Assembly: GCF_002836945.1 (NCBI RefSeq)
Contig: NZ_NIJM01000018.1
Location: 1-64,000, forward strand
Length of the DNA: 64,000 bases
Source: Shewanella chilikensis
Lineage (GTDB): Bacteria > Pseudomonadota > Gammaproteobacteria > Enterobacterales > Shewanellaceae
Reading direction: 5' to 3'
The notes under the pieces are model-generated. The model did not search any database. It was given only the letters and a program-made list of their open reading frames with translations, and was not told the DNA's origin. Each line of letters opens with the position of its first letter. The first letter of the stretch is position 1. Made by a program: the position numbers and the translations under genes. This document shows, piece by piece, positions 8,388 to 17,621 of this stretch.

Positions 8388-9496
8388 GCTGCGGCCCCCC
8401 GGCGTTTGAACAGGCCTGTCAGGCGAGTGCCCAAAGGTCTGCCCTTACCTATCAGCAAGATGCCCATCACCAATGCCGAGGCATGGATCCACCACATTCC
8501 CAGCCAGGCCGGGATCACCTCATCCTGCAGCGCCTTGCGCCCGGCGACCATCAAGCCGAAATAACCAAGATAGAGCAATACCGCCGGGAATACCTTGGCA
8601 AACTTGCCCTGGCGCACATTGACCCGCGCCAGCGGCACAGCAATCAGCGTCATCAAAGGGATAGCCAGCGGAATCGCCAGTCGCCAGTGGAATTCGGCTA
8701 CGGCTTCCGGCCCCGGCGTATTGAGCAGCTCCTTGAAAGGCACGGCAGATAACTTGCGATCCCTCTCATTCACTTCCTGCTCTTTGAGCTGCATCTGATA
8801 ACCGCCGAACTCAATCACCTGGTAATCCACCCGGTTCGGTGCTCCCTGATAACGCACGCCGTCATCGAGCTTGAGCCGCTGGCCACCTGTTGTGTCTTCC
8901 ACCACCCGGCCACCATGGGCCACGACCAGGTTGGTAACGCCGCTCTCATCTTCCGCATCGGGAAGCTGGGCCACAAAGACTTTTTCCAGCTCATTGTCTT
9001 TACTGATTTTTTCAACAAAGAGCACAGCCCGGCCATTGGCACTGGTTTGAAATCGCCCTTGAACCAGGGCGGCTAACCCGGCCTCTGACTGAGCCTTTTC
9101 CAAAACCGCGTGCTGTTTGTCCTGCGCCCAAGGCGCAACATAAAGCGCCAGATAACCGGTAAACAGGCTGTTGAGCAACGCCAGGATCAGGGTTACCCGG
9201 GTGACATACCATTCGCTGATACCGACCCCGTGAAAGACCACCATCTCGTTTTCTGCATACATGCGGCCATGGGCGAGCAAGATCCCCAGAAACAAACTCA
9301 GGGGCAGGATAAGCACCGTCAATTCGGGCAGATTAAGGCCTATCAGAGTCAGCACCAGGGAGGCGGGAAATTCGCCGTCGGAGGCATCGGCCAGGATGCG
9401 GACAAATTGCTGGCTGATAAAAATAGCTAACAAGACTGAAAGCACCGCTATTTGTGCCTTCAAAACTTCGCGGATCAAGTATCTAAATACAATCAC
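8384..9496 (-). CDS. lptF: LPS export ABC transporter permease LptF
   Basis: A 370-residue partner of LptG in the LPS extraction complex. It starts MIVFRYLIREVLKAQ, typical of LptF, with helices at about residues 12-35, 55-75 and 100-125, a periplasmic jellyroll (about 130-270) and three terminal helices. It is the first gene of lptFG and divergent from pepA, an arrangement common in gammaproteobacteria. Confidence 0.95.
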   Translation of the reverse strand: MIVFRYLIREVLKAQIAVLSVLLAIFISQQFVRILADASDGEFPASLVLTLIGLNLPELTVLILPLSLFLGILLAHGRMYAENEMVVFHGVGISEWYVTRVTLILALLNSLFTGYLALYVAPWAQDKQHAVLEKAQSEAGLAALVQGRFQTSANGRAVLFVEKISKDNELEKVFVAQLPDAEDESGVTNLVVAHGGRVVEDTTGGQRLKLDDGVRYQGAPNRVDYQVIEFGGYQMQLKEQEVNERDRKLSAVPFKELLNTPGPEAVAEFHWRLAIPLAIPLMTLIAVPLARVNVRQGKFAKVFPAVLLYLGYFGLMVAGRKALQDEVIPAWLGMWWIHASALVMGILLIGKGRPLGTRLTGLFKRRGAAA

Positions 9497-9551
9497 AGGC
9501 TGAATCCGGTATCCAAACTTATCTTTTTGCTGGTGTCAGTGTTACTTTCAT

Positions 9552-9564
9552 GTAGACTGTCTAC
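9552..9564. promoter_or_regulatory. Short palindrome in the lptF-pepA spacer
   Basis: GTAGAC-T-GTCTAC is a perfect 13-bp palindrome between the divergent lptF and pepA genes. Its half-site resembles the TetR operators at 11718 and 12407 (TAGAC/GTCTA), but the spacing is 1 instead of 5. A regulatory role is only a possibility. Confidence 0.3.
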
Positions 9565-9734
9565 TTTTGATAGTTTTCTGACCATAACAGGCGGCATTTT
9601 GGTTGTTTCAGGCGTATGATTCTTGTCAGCCAAACCAGCCCCCTGCTGCAGGAAATTTTCCGCCTTTGGGCGGCACAAGCAGACATTATCCAATAAATAA
9701 AAAAGTTTGTCTTTAAAAGAATCTAGGAGAGCTC

Positions 9735-11243
9735 ATGGAGTTTAGCGTAAAGAGCGGCAGCCCCGAAAAACAGCGCTCGGCCTGCATAGTTGTAGGCGTT
9801 TACGAACCCCGTCGCCTGTCCGGCATCGCCGAACAACTGGACAAAATCAGTGAAGGTTACATCAGCAACCTATTGCGTCGCGGCGATCTGGAAGGTAAGC
9901 CCGGGCAGATGTTGCTCCTGCATCATGTACCCAATGTACTGAGTGAGCGGGTTCTGCTGGTAGGTTGCGGAAAAGAACGAGAACTAGACGAGCGCCAATA
10001 CAAGCAGATCATCACCAAGACGATCAACACCCTCAATGATACCGGCTCAATGGAAGCCGTTTGCTTCCTGACCGAACTGCACGTTAAAGGCCGCGACACT
10101 TATTGGAAAGTGCGCCAGGCCGTGGAAACCACCAGCTCTACCCTCTACAGCTTCGATGGACTCAAGACCCGCAAGGGCGAGACCCGCCGCCCACTGCGCA
10201 AACTGGTATTCAATGTCCCTACCCGCCGTGAACTGACGGTCGGCGAGCGCGCCATTGAGCACGGTGTCGGCGTTTCCGCCGGTATGCAGTTGTGCCGCGA
10301 CGTGGCCAATATGCCACCCAACATCTGTAACCCGGCTTATCTGGCCTCGCAGGCCCGGCAACTGGCCGAAGTGCATGAGAACCTGAAGGTCAGCACTGTC
10401 GGTGAAGAGCAGATGGCCAAGCTTGGCATGAACGCCTACCTGGCCGTGGGCCGTGGCAGTGCCAATGAGTCCATCATGACAGTGATGGAATATCAGGGTG
10501 CCGTCGACACGACCGCCAAGCCGATAGTGCTTGTAGGTAAGGGCCTGACCTTTGACTCAGGTGGTATCTCGCTCAAGCCGGGCGAAGCCATGGATGAAAT
10601 GAAATACGACATGGGCGGCGCTGCCGGGGTACTGGGTACCATGAAGGCCATCTGTGAAATGAAGCTGCCTATCAATGTGGTTGGGGTACTGGCCGGCTGT
10701 GAAAACATGCCTTCCGGTAATGCCTACCGCCCAGGTGATATTCTCACCACCATGAGCGGCCAAACCGTGGAAGTGCTCAACACAGACGCCGAAGGCCGTC
10801 TGGTGCTTTGTGATGTACTCACCTATGTGGAGCGCTTCGACCCTGAACTGGTGGTCGATACCGCCACTCTGACAGGTGCCTGTGTTATCGCGCTGGGTAA
10901 ACACGCCTCAGGTCTGTTCTCTGCCCATAACCCACTGGCGAGCGAGCTGCTCAATGCCGGTGAGCAGAGTGGTGACCGCGCCTGGCGCCTGCCGATATGG
11001 GATGAGTACCAGGAGATGCTGGACAGCCCATTTGCCGATATGACCAACCTGGGCGGACGCCCTGCCGGTTCTATCACGGCGGCCTGTTTCCTGTCGCGCT
11101 TTACCAAGAAGTATCACTGGGCCCACCTGGATGTAGCAGGTACAGCCTGGAACAGCGGCGCCAACAAGGGCTCAACCGGTCGTCCGGTTCCTATGCTGGC
11201 GCAGTTCCTGCTCAACCGCGCCGGGGTCGAGCAAGGCGAATAA
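9735..11243 (+). CDS. pepA: Leucyl aminopeptidase PepA
   Basis: A 502-residue M17 cytosolic aminopeptidase, a hexameric two-metal enzyme removing N-terminal residues from peptides. In E. coli PepA also binds DNA in carAB control and Xer recombination. The family signature NTDAEGRL starts at N349, and the metal/active-site Lys and Asp lie in [12 protein letters not shown] (about residues 268-280). Length matches E. coli PepA (503). The ribosome site AGGAG lies just upstream of the ATG. Its usual neighbours lptFG are divergent; holC-valS are displaced downstream by an inserted regulator/oxidoreductase pair. Confidence 0.96.
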   Translation: MEFSVKSGSPEKQRSACIVVGVYEPRRLSGIAEQLDKISEGYISNLLRRGDLEGKPGQMLLLHHVPNVLSERVLLVGCGKERELDERQYKQIITKTINTLNDTGSMEAVCFLTELHVKGRDTYWKVRQAVETTSSTLYSFDGLKTRKGETRRPLRKLVFNVPTRRELTVGERAIEHGVGVSAGMQLCRDVANMPPNICNPAYLASQARQLAEVHENLKVSTVGEEQMAKLGMNAYLAVGRGSANESIMTVMEYQGAVDTTAKPIVLVGKGLTFDSGGISLKPGEAMDEMKYDMGGAAGVLGTMKAICEMKLPINVVGVLAGCENMPSGNAYRPGDILTTMSGQTVEVLNTDAEGRLVLCDVLTYVERFDPELVVDTATLTGACVIALGKHASGLFSAHNPLASELLNAGEQSGDRAWRLPIWDEYQEMLDSPFADMTNLGGRPAGSITAACFLSRFTKKYHWAHLDVAGTAWNSGANKGSTGRPVPMLAQFLLNRAGVEQGE

Positions 11244-11265
11244 GCGCCTGACTCCCAGCCAATAA

Positions 11266-11300
11266 AAAGCGAAGCACTGGGCTTCGCTTTTTATTGGCTA
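11266..11300 (+). terminator. Intrinsic terminator of pepA
   Basis: AAAAAGCGAAG-CACTGGG-CTTCGCTTTTT, a 6-bp core stem extended by A/T pairs and followed by a T-run, about 20 bp after the pepA stop. Confidence 0.8.
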
Positions 11301-11342
11301 TTTTATAAAGCCAATCTTCCCTTTGCCCTGCTCCTTCCCCGT

Positions 11343-11572
11343 CTTTTGATGATCGCCCCCGCCTTTTGATTATCGCCGATAGAGCCGGCACTTGGGCAAA
11401 ATGGTATTCATCCAGGACTCAAACCACAGAGCTAAGCCACAGAGCTAAGCCACAATAAACCGCCCTGTTGAAAGGCAGTGGCTCAATACGGCCCATAAAA
11501 CTCGGCTTCAGACTAAGTTTGCACAGCTGAGTTTGCACAGCTGAGTTCGTACAACTGAATTTGCAAATACAG
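11343..11572. repeat. Cluster of short tandem duplications
   Basis: The 510-bp spacer between pepA and the TetR gene carries three short tandem repeats. CTTTTGATKATCGCC occurs twice at a 20-bp period from 11343. A 13-bp unit CCACAGAGCTAAG occurs twice at 11424-11449. A 14-bp unit GTTTGCACAGCTGA occurs twice exactly (11517-11544), then twice in degraded form to 11572. No gene is seen. The pattern suggests repeated slippage or microduplication. Confidence 0.7.
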
Positions 11573-11717
11573 TTTCTACCGACATGACTCCGTTTACTTT
11601 AACGCTGAACGCTTTAATTCATAGCTTTTCATCCAGTTACTTCCTGTCGCGTTTCCTTTGTCACTTGATAGTGCTAACGAGGCTCCATGCAAAACAAGTG
11701 CTGTTCAAATAAAACAC

Positions 11718-11746
11718 TAGACGACTGGTCTAATGGTGATTATACT
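11718..11746 (+). promoter_or_regulatory. TetR-family operator and promoter
   Basis: TAGAC-GACTG-GTCTA (11718-11732) is a palindrome with the half-sites known for NemR-type operators. It overlaps a possible -35 (TAGACG, 11718-11723), which is 17 bp from a good -10, TATACT (11741-11746). The same operator recurs before the oxidoreductase gene (12407-12421). The start point would fall within a base or two of the regulator's ATG at 11754, implying a leaderless message. Confidence 0.7.
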
Positions 11747-11753
11747 GGCCGCC

Positions 11754-12359
11754 ATGAACACACAGACACAAAGCACACGCCAACACATACTGGACACGGG
11801 TTACCAGCTCGTCGTAACCAAAGGCTTTTCCAATGTTGGCCTGTCACAACTGCTGCAACATGCCAAAGTCCCCAAGGGCTCCTTCTACCACTACTTCAAA
11901 TCCAAGGAGCAGTTCGGTGAAGCCCTGATAAAAGACTATTTCAACGATTATCAGGATAAGCTGCAGGCACTGCTGGGCCATGAGCGCACTCCGGCGCTGC
12001 AGCGGCTGCAAAGCTACTGGCAACTCTGGCTGGACTGCGACGCCGATGTCTGTGGCGCGCAAAAGTGCTTGGTAGTAAAGCTGAGTGCCGAAGTGGCCGA
12101 TCTCTCTGAGCCTATGCGTATGGCGCTGCTGCAAGGCGCCAAGCGGATCATTGCCACCATTGCCGAATGTATCGAAGCCGGTAACCGGGATGGCTCTGTC
12201 AAAGTCAGCAACAGTGACCAGACGGCGCAGCTACTATACAACCTCTGGCTGGGGGCCAGCCTGATGAGCAAGCTGACTCAGGATAAAAACGCCCTCAACC
12301 TGGCAATGCAAACCACTGACAACATACTCGCAGGCAAGCTGGATAACAGCGGCCAATAA
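11754..12359 (+). CDS. TetR/AcrR family regulator, NemR-like
   Basis: A 201-residue repressor. The N-terminal HTH domain (about residues 8-55) contains TKGFSNVGLSQLLQHAKV and the typical KGSFYHYFKSKE end. The C-terminal ligand domain has Cys at DCDADVCGAQKCLVVK (about 93-106), and Cys thiols sense electrophiles in NemR. I start at 11754 because the longer in-frame start (11733) lies inside the operator. It is autoregulated through the upstream site and probably represses the adjacent oxidoreductase through an identical site. An electrophile-sensing role is inference from operator type and partner enzyme. Confidence 0.85.
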   Translation: MNTQTQSTRQHILDTGYQLVVTKGFSNVGLSQLLQHAKVPKGSFYHYFKSKEQFGEALIKDYFNDYQDKLQALLGHERTPALQRLQSYWQLWLDCDADVCGAQKCLVVKLSAEVADLSEPMRMALLQGAKRIIATIAECIEAGNRDGSVKVSNSDQTAQLLYNLWLGASLMSKLTQDKNALNLAMQTTDNILAGKLDNSGQ

Positions 12360-12368
12360 CAGATACTC

Positions 12369-12396
12369 CCCGCCACACAGGTGGCGGGATTTTTTT
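12369..12396 (+). terminator. Intrinsic terminator of the TetR gene
   Basis: CCCGCCAC-ACAG-GTGGCGGG with a perfect 8-bp stem, followed by ATTTTTTT. It separates the regulator from the oxidoreductase, so each has its own transcript and its own operator copy. Confidence 0.9.
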
Positions 12397-12406
12397 AACC
12401 AAAAAC

Positions 12407-12435
12407 TAGACGACCGGTCTAATCAAGCGATAAAA
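12407..12435 (+). promoter_or_regulatory. Second copy of the TetR operator, with promoter
   Basis: TAGAC-GACCG-GTCTA (12407-12421) differs from the first operator by one spacer base. It overlaps a -35-like TAGACG, with a -10-like ATAAAA 17 bp downstream. It lies 30 bp before the oxidoreductase start. Confidence 0.7.
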
Positions 12436-12451
12436 CCCAATGGAGCCTATT

Positions 12452-13489
12452 ATGACTGCCAATCAAAACCCACATCAGCGCATTGTGCTGGCCTCTCGCC
12501 CAAGCGGTGCTCCCAACGCAGAAAACTTCCGTCTGGAAAGCAGCAACAAGCCGGTGGCAAGCGACGGCCAGGTGTTGCTGCGCACCATCTATCTGTCGCT
12601 GGATCCATACATGCGCGGCCGCATGAGTGATGCAGAATCCTATGCCGAGCCGGTAGCCGTGAACGATATCATGGTCGGCGGCACGGTTTGCCAGGTAGAA
12701 GAGTCCCGTCATCCGGACTTTGAAGTCGGTGAGTGGGTGCTCGCCTACACCGGCTGGCAAAACTATGCCCTTTCAGACGGTGAAGGGTTGTTGAAACTCG
12801 GCAAAGCGCCTGCAGCCCCTTCATACGCCCTCGGAGTCTTGGGCATGCCGGGTTTCACCGCCTATATGGGACTGCTGGATATTGGCCAGCCCAAAGCAGG
12901 AGAAACTCTGGTGGTTGCCGCCGCCACCGGACCGGTTGGCGCTACCGTAGGTCAGATAGGCAAACTCAAGGGCTGCCGGGTTATAGGTATTGCCGGCGGC
13001 GCAGAGAAATGTCGCCACGCCAAAGAAGTACTGGGTTTCGATGAGTGTCTGGATCACAAGGCAGAGGACTTCGCCGAGCAGTTGGCCCGAGTCTGCGACC
13101 AGGGAATAGACATCTATTTCGAAAACGTCGGCGGCAAGGTGTTTGATGCCGTATTACCCCTGCTGAATACCAGCGCCAGAATCCCCGTATGTGGTTTGGT
13201 GTCTCAATATAACGCCACTGAGTTGCCGGCCGGACCGGATCGCCTGCCACTGCTGATGAACACCATTCTGGTGAAGCGGATCAAGATGCAGGGCTTTATC
13301 ATTTTTGACGATTATGGTCACAGATATGAAGAGTTCGCCAACGAGATGGCTGATTGGGTTTCTCAGGGCAAAATTCAGTACAAGGAGCAACTGGTCGAAG
13401 GGCTGGAGCAGGCACCACAAGCCTTTATCGGCCTGCTTGAAGGTAAAAACTTCGGCAAGCTGGTGATCAAGGTTGCCGAACCGCTGTGA
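12452..13489 (+). CDS. NADP-dependent MDR oxidoreductase (CurA/prostaglandin-reductase type)
   Basis: A 345-residue zinc-free medium-chain dehydrogenase/reductase, like E. coli CurA and leukotriene/prostaglandin reductases, which reduce double bonds of alpha,beta-unsaturated carbonyls with NADPH. Visible features are SLDPYMRGRMSD (about residue 46), the PGFTAYMGLLDIG segment and the nucleotide-binding AATGPVGATVGQIGK (about 148-162). The start at 12452 has GGAG 6 bp upstream; an ATG at 12440 would add four residues. Detoxification of reactive carbonyls under the neighbouring TetR regulator is the likely role. Confidence 0.88.
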   Translation: MTANQNPHQRIVLASRPSGAPNAENFRLESSNKPVASDGQVLLRTIYLSLDPYMRGRMSDAESYAEPVAVNDIMVGGTVCQVEESRHPDFEVGEWVLAYTGWQNYALSDGEGLLKLGKAPAAPSYALGVLGMPGFTAYMGLLDIGQPKAGETLVVAAATGPVGATVGQIGKLKGCRVIGIAGGAEKCRHAKEVLGFDECLDHKAEDFAEQLARVCDQGIDIYFENVGGKVFDAVLPLLNTSARIPVCGLVSQYNATELPAGPDRLPLLMNTILVKRIKMQGFIIFDDYGHRYEEFANEMADWVSQGKIQYKEQLVEGLEQAPQAFIGLLEGKNFGKLVIKVAEPL

Positions 13490-13930
13490 TAAAAACTGAT
13501 GGCTGCACCAAATTGATTGCTGCGGCCATGCGCTAACCAGCAAAGCAAGACTTGCGGCCCTCTTAAACATAAACGCCAAGAGGGCCGTAAATTTTGAAGA
13601 CTCAATTCAAGCTAATCACTCCGTCTTTAACAAAGCTTTGGATCAAGTCTGTAGGCCGACGCAGAGCACACATGGGACTTGCTCGCACCTTCCTTAGGTT
13701 TCCTCAAAATAACCTCACGCTTAACATCAAACAGCAACTCAACATGGTTAACAGCAAGACAACGCCAAACTGAATCCTTATCCCTTTTATGCATGTGTGA
13801 CTTATCACCCAATAGCTCAAGAGCCTTATCGGGATGGCGCTGACCATTTCAACCTTTGGCCAAAAGGTGTAAAATCCTCCTCTTATGTCAAACGGCTATC
13901 AGTGTTCTGTGCAGGGGTGAGATGCAGGCG
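13490..13930. other. Intergenic region before holC
   Basis: Contains a hairpin CGGCCCTCTT (13554-13563) with AAGAGGGCCG (13578-13587), probably ending the oxidoreductase transcript although its T-run is poor. A minus-strand frame at 13627-13812 (61 codons, TTG start) reads as a basic, Cys-containing peptide of no family I recognise. It may be the remnant of a lost gene; I do not call it a gene. Confidence 0.4.
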
Positions 13931-14395
13931 ATGAGCAAGGCAACTTTTTATCTGCTGCCGAATGCAGCACAGCAACCAAGTGCCGAGCAGTTACAACTGC
14001 TTGCCTGTCAGTTGGCCGGGCAGCACTATGCCAAGGGTGAATGGCTGTATATTCACTGTGAGGATCTGGCTCAGGCCCATGGGATTGACGAGCTGCTGTG
14101 GCAGTTTGAACCCAGTGCTTTTGTGCCCCACAACCTCAAAGGGGAAGGCCCTGCCGCCGGTGCACCGGTTGAAATCGGCTTTGACAAGCTGGGGCCCAAT
14201 CAACGCCGCCCGATACTGATCAATCTGGCCAATGAAGCCCCGGCATTTGCGGTAAACTTTGGCAGGATCATAGATTTTGTTGCCGGAGATGAGCAACACA
14301 AGGCCCTGGCCAGGGACAGATACCGCCAGTATCGTAATCTGGGAGTCACGCTCAGCACCCAGGATTTGGCAACACAACCACTTAATTTTGTTTGA
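13931..14395 (+). CDS. holC: DNA polymerase III chi subunit HolC
   Basis: A 154-residue chi subunit of the DNA polymerase III clamp loader, which links the psi-tau/gamma complex to SSB. The N-terminus SKATFYLLPN matches E. coli HolC closely, and the C-terminus has the typical RYRQYRNLGVTLSTQDLATQP-like end. I chose ATG 13931 because GGGGTGAG is 10 bp upstream; the ATG at 13922 is too close to that site. It ends 15 bp before valS, the conserved holC-valS order. Confidence 0.92.
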   Translation: MSKATFYLLPNAAQQPSAEQLQLLACQLAGQHYAKGEWLYIHCEDLAQAHGIDELLWQFEPSAFVPHNLKGEGPAAGAPVEIGFDKLGPNQRRPILINLANEAPAFAVNFGRIIDFVAGDEQHKALARDRYRQYRNLGVTLSTQDLATQPLNFV

Positions 14396-14410
14396 GAAAC
14401 GACAGTTCCC

Positions 14411-17290
14411 ATGGAAAAAACATACAATCCGCAGTCTATTGAACAAGCGCTCTACCGTGTATGGGAAGAGAAAGGTTACTTCAAGCCCCACGGTGACGAG
14501 TCCCAGGGCAACTATTGCATCATGATCCCGCCGCCAAATGTCACCGGCAGCCTGCATATGGGACACGCCTTCCAGGATACCATTATGGACACCCTGATCC
14601 GTTACCAGCGGATGAAAGGCAAGAACACCCTCTGGCAAGTGGGTACCGACCATGCCGGTATCGCCACCCAGATGTTGGTGGAGCGCAAAGTCGCCGCCGA
14701 AGAAGGCAAGAGCCGCCACGACCTGGGCCGTGAAGCCTTTATGGACAAGGTATGGGAATGGAAGAACCAGTCCGGTGGCACCATTACCCGCCAGATGCGT
14801 CGCCTGGGCGCCTCGGTAGACTGGGACCGCGAACGTTTCACCATGGACGAAGGTCTGTCGGAAGCCGTGCAGGAAGTGTTTGTTCGCCTCTATGAAGATG
14901 ACCTCATCTATCGCGGTAAGCGCCTGGTTAACTGGGATCCCAAGCTGCACACTGCAATTTCCGATCTGGAAGTGGAAAACAAGGAAAAGCAGGGCCACAT
15001 GTGGCATTTCCGCTATCCACTCGCCGATGGCGCCCTGACCGCCGACGGTAAAGACTATCTGATTGTCGCCACCACACGTCCGGAAACCATGCTGGGTGAC
15101 AGCGCCGTTGCCGTGCACCCTGACGATGAACGTTATCAATCCCTGATAGGCAAAGAGATCATTCTGCCAATCGTTAACCGCCGTATTCCTGTGGTGGCCG
15201 ATGACTATGTGGATATGGAGTTCGGTACCGGCTGCGTGAAGATCACCCCGGCCCACGACTTCAACGACTATGAAGTCGGCAAGCGTCATAATCTGCCCAT
15301 GTTCAACATACTCACCCAGGATGCCGCCATCCGCACCGTGGCCGAAGTGGTGAATGTCGATGGTAGCCTCAACACCGAATTGGACGCCTCTTTGCCAAGC
15401 CGTTACGCCGGTATGGACAGATTCAAGGCCCGCGATGCCGTTGTCGCCGAATTCGAGACCCTGGGTCTTTTGGAAAAAATCGAGCCCCACGGCCTGAAAG
15501 TGCCTTATGGCGACCGCAGTGGCGTGGTGATTGAGCCCCTGCTGACCGACCAATGGTATGTGTCTGTCAAACCACTGGCCAAGACAGCCATAGAAGCGGT
15601 GGAAAACGGCGATATCAAGTTTGTGCCTCAGCAATACGAGAACATGTATTTCTCCTGGATGCGTGACATTCAGGACTGGTGTATTTCACGCCAGCTGTGG
15701 TGGGGTCATCGCATTCCGGCCTGGTATGACGACAGCGGCAAGGTCTATGTCGGCCGTAACGAAGCCGAAGTACGCGCCAAGCACAACTTGGCAAGCGATA
15801 TTGCTCTGCGTCAGGACGATGATGTACTGGATACCTGGTTCTCCTCTGCCTTGTGGACCTTCTCCACCCTGGGCTGGCCACAGCAAACTCCTGAGCTGAA
15901 AACCTTCCACCCCACAGACGTGCTGGTGACAGGTTTCGACATCATCTTCTTCTGGGTAGCCCGGATGATCATGATGACCATGCACTTCATCAAGGATGAA
16001 GACGGCACACCTCAGGTGCCTTTCAAGACTGTCTATGTGACCGGGCTTATCCGTGATGAGCAAGGCAACAAGATGTCCAAGTCCAAGGGTAATGTGCTGG
16101 ATCCTCTGGATATGATCGATGGCATAGATCTCGAATCTCTGGTTGGCAAGCGCACCGGTAACATGATGCAGCCGCAACTGGCCGCCAAGATAGAAAAGAG
16201 CACCCGCAAGGAGTTTGCCGACGGCATCGAAGCCCACGGTACCGACGCGCTGCGCTTTACCCTGGCTGCCATGGCATCCACCGGCCGTGACATCAACTGG
16301 GACATGAAGCGCCTGGACGGTTACCGCAGTTTCTGTAACAAGCTGTGGAATGCTTCCCGCTATGTACTGATGAATACCGAAGATCAGGATTGCGGCCCCA
16401 ACTCACCCAACGGCAAAGCCGGCGGTGAGATGCAGTTGTCACTGGCGGATCGCTGGATCACAGGTCTGTTCAACCAAACGGTCAAGACCTTCGAAGAGCA
16501 TATGGGCGCCTATCGTTTCGACCTGGCCGCCAATACCCTGTACGAATTCACCTGGAACCAGTTCTGTGACTGGTATCTTGAGCTGACCAAGCCTGTGCTG
16601 CAAAACGGCTCTGAAGCCGAGCAGCGTGGCACCCGTCATACTCTGGTGACTGTACTCGAGCAGCTGTTGCGCCTGATGCATCCACTGATGCCATACATCA
16701 CTGAAACCATCTGGCACCGTGTCAAACCACTTGCCGGTGTGGAAGGTGAAACCCTGATGCTGGCCGCCTTCCCTGAGTATCAGGCCGACAAAGTCGATAC
16801 CGAGGCCATGGCCGACTTGGAATGGGTCAAGCAGGTGATTGTTGCCGTGCGTAACATCCGCGCCGAGCTGAACATAGCTCCGTCCAAGCCGCTCAACGCC
16901 TTACTGCGCAGTGTCAGTGCCCGCGACAAGGCCCGTGTCGAAGCCAACCAAACCTTCTTCACTACCTTGGCCAAGCTGGAAAGCATGACGATTCTGGCCG
17001 ATGGCGACAACGCGCCCATGTCCACCACCCAACTGGTGGGCGAGATGGAACTGTTGATCCCTATGGCAGGGCTTATCGACGTAGCCGCCGAGATGGCTCG
17101 TATCGACAAGCAGCTGGAGAAGCTGAGTGGCGAAGTGGCCCGAATTGAAGGCAAGCTGTCCAATGAAGGCTTTGTTGCCAAAGCCCCGGCCGCCGTTATC
17201 GACAAAGAGCGCAGCAAGATGGCTGATCTCAAGCGCGATATGGACAAGCTCAAAGAGCAGCAAGCCGAGCTGACCAAACTGGAAGCCTAA
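14411..17290 (+). CDS. valS: Valyl-tRNA synthetase
   Basis: A 959-residue class Ia synthetase charging tRNA-Val. The HIGH-type signature HMGH starts at H49 in [12 protein letters not shown], and KMSKS begins at K554. Between them is the CP1 editing domain (about residues 190-340) that hydrolyses Thr-tRNA-Val. The C-terminus (about 890-955) is a charged coiled coil typical of ValS. Length is within a few residues of E. coli ValS (951). A strong terminator follows at 17316-17344. Confidence 0.97.
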   Translation: MEKTYNPQSIEQALYRVWEEKGYFKPHGDESQGNYCIMIPPPNVTGSLHMGHAFQDTIMDTLIRYQRMKGKNTLWQVGTDHAGIATQMLVERKVAAEEGKSRHDLGREAFMDKVWEWKNQSGGTITRQMRRLGASVDWDRERFTMDEGLSEAVQEVFVRLYEDDLIYRGKRLVNWDPKLHTAISDLEVENKEKQGHMWHFRYPLADGALTADGKDYLIVATTRPETMLGDSAVAVHPDDERYQSLIGKEIILPIVNRRIPVVADDYVDMEFGTGCVKITPAHDFNDYEVGKRHNLPMFNILTQDAAIRTVAEVVNVDGSLNTELDASLPSRYAGMDRFKARDAVVAEFETLGLLEKIEPHGLKVPYGDRSGVVIEPLLTDQWYVSVKPLAKTAIEAVENGDIKFVPQQYENMYFSWMRDIQDWCISRQLWWGHRIPAWYDDSGKVYVGRNEAEVRAKHNLASDIALRQDDDVLDTWFSSALWTFSTLGWPQQTPELKTFHPTDVLVTGFDIIFFWVARMIMMTMHFIKDEDGTPQVPFKTVYVTGLIRDEQGNKMSKSKGNVLDPLDMIDGIDLESLVGKRTGNMMQPQLAAKIEKSTRKEFADGIEAHGTDALRFTLAAMASTGRDINWDMKRLDGYRSFCNKLWNASRYVLMNTEDQDCGPNSPNGKAGGEMQLSLADRWITGLFNQTVKTFEEHMGAYRFDLAANTLYEFTWNQFCDWYLELTKPVLQNGSEAEQRGTRHTLVTVLEQLLRLMHPLMPYITETIWHRVKPLAGVEGETLMLAAFPEYQADKVDTEAMADLEWVKQVIVAVRNIRAELNIAPSKPLNALLRSVSARDKARVEANQTFFTTLAKLESMTILADGDNAPMSTTQLVGEMELLIPMAGLIDVAAEMARIDKQLEKLSGEVARIEGKLSNEGFVAKAPAAVIDKERSKMADLKRDMDKLKEQQAELTKLEA

Positions 17291-17315
17291 CGGTTAACCC
17301 TAGAGCGATAAACGT

Positions 17316-17344
17316 AAGGGCAGTCAATGGACTGCCCTTTTTTT
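17316..17344 (+). terminator. Intrinsic terminator of valS
   Basis: AAGGGCAGTC-AATG-GACTGCCCTT followed by a T-run. The 10-bp stem is perfect. Confidence 0.92.
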
Positions 17345-17445
17345 ATTATTCGCTTGCGCTCTGCTCCAAGTGACTAGCAAGATTAAGATAATTTCATCAG
17401 TCAGATCTGGCTATCGGAACAACATATTGTTAGATTGGGGAATAT

Positions 17446-17609
17446 TCCAAGGGGAGTAACTTCTCGCCGGCTTGTCGTCATTACGGTGTTTGCGCACCCG
17501 GCAACCGGGCAAAGCCACTGAGCTGTGCTTTGTAAGTGAGACCTTGCCGACAGGCAAGATCCGTGCTCCTTCAGCTGGCCTGCCGTCGGTGGCGGGCTTT
17601 GTTGTATTT
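17446..17609 (+). promoter_or_regulatory. yybP-ykoY type manganese riboswitch
   Basis: The leader of terC carries both conserved loops of the yybP-ykoY aptamer in the right order: GGGGAGTA at 17451-17458 and GTGAGACCTTGCC at 17536-17548, with ACTGAGC between them. This class binds Mn2+ and turns on Mn exporters such as MntP and TerC/Alx. A possible expression platform follows: stem GCCTGCC (17578-17584) with GGCGGGC (17591-17597), then a T-rich run to 17609, just ahead of the terC ribosome site. Transcriptional control is inferred from that hairpin. Confidence 0.88.
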
Positions 17610-17621
17610 GGAGATAACGAA

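Noticed and set aside
13627..13812. Small minus-strand frame between the oxidoreductase and holC
   Set aside because: Its start is TTG with no ribosome site, and I recognise no family. It may be a relic, but there is not enough to call a gene.
13991..15634. A 547-codon minus-strand open frame
   Set aside because: It is antisense to holC and valS, both unmistakable genes. The His/Gly-rich translation is a shadow.
17472..17621. N-terminal extension of TerC
   Set aside because: The stretch is the manganese riboswitch, and the shorter start at 17622 has a good ribosome site and the family's N-terminus.
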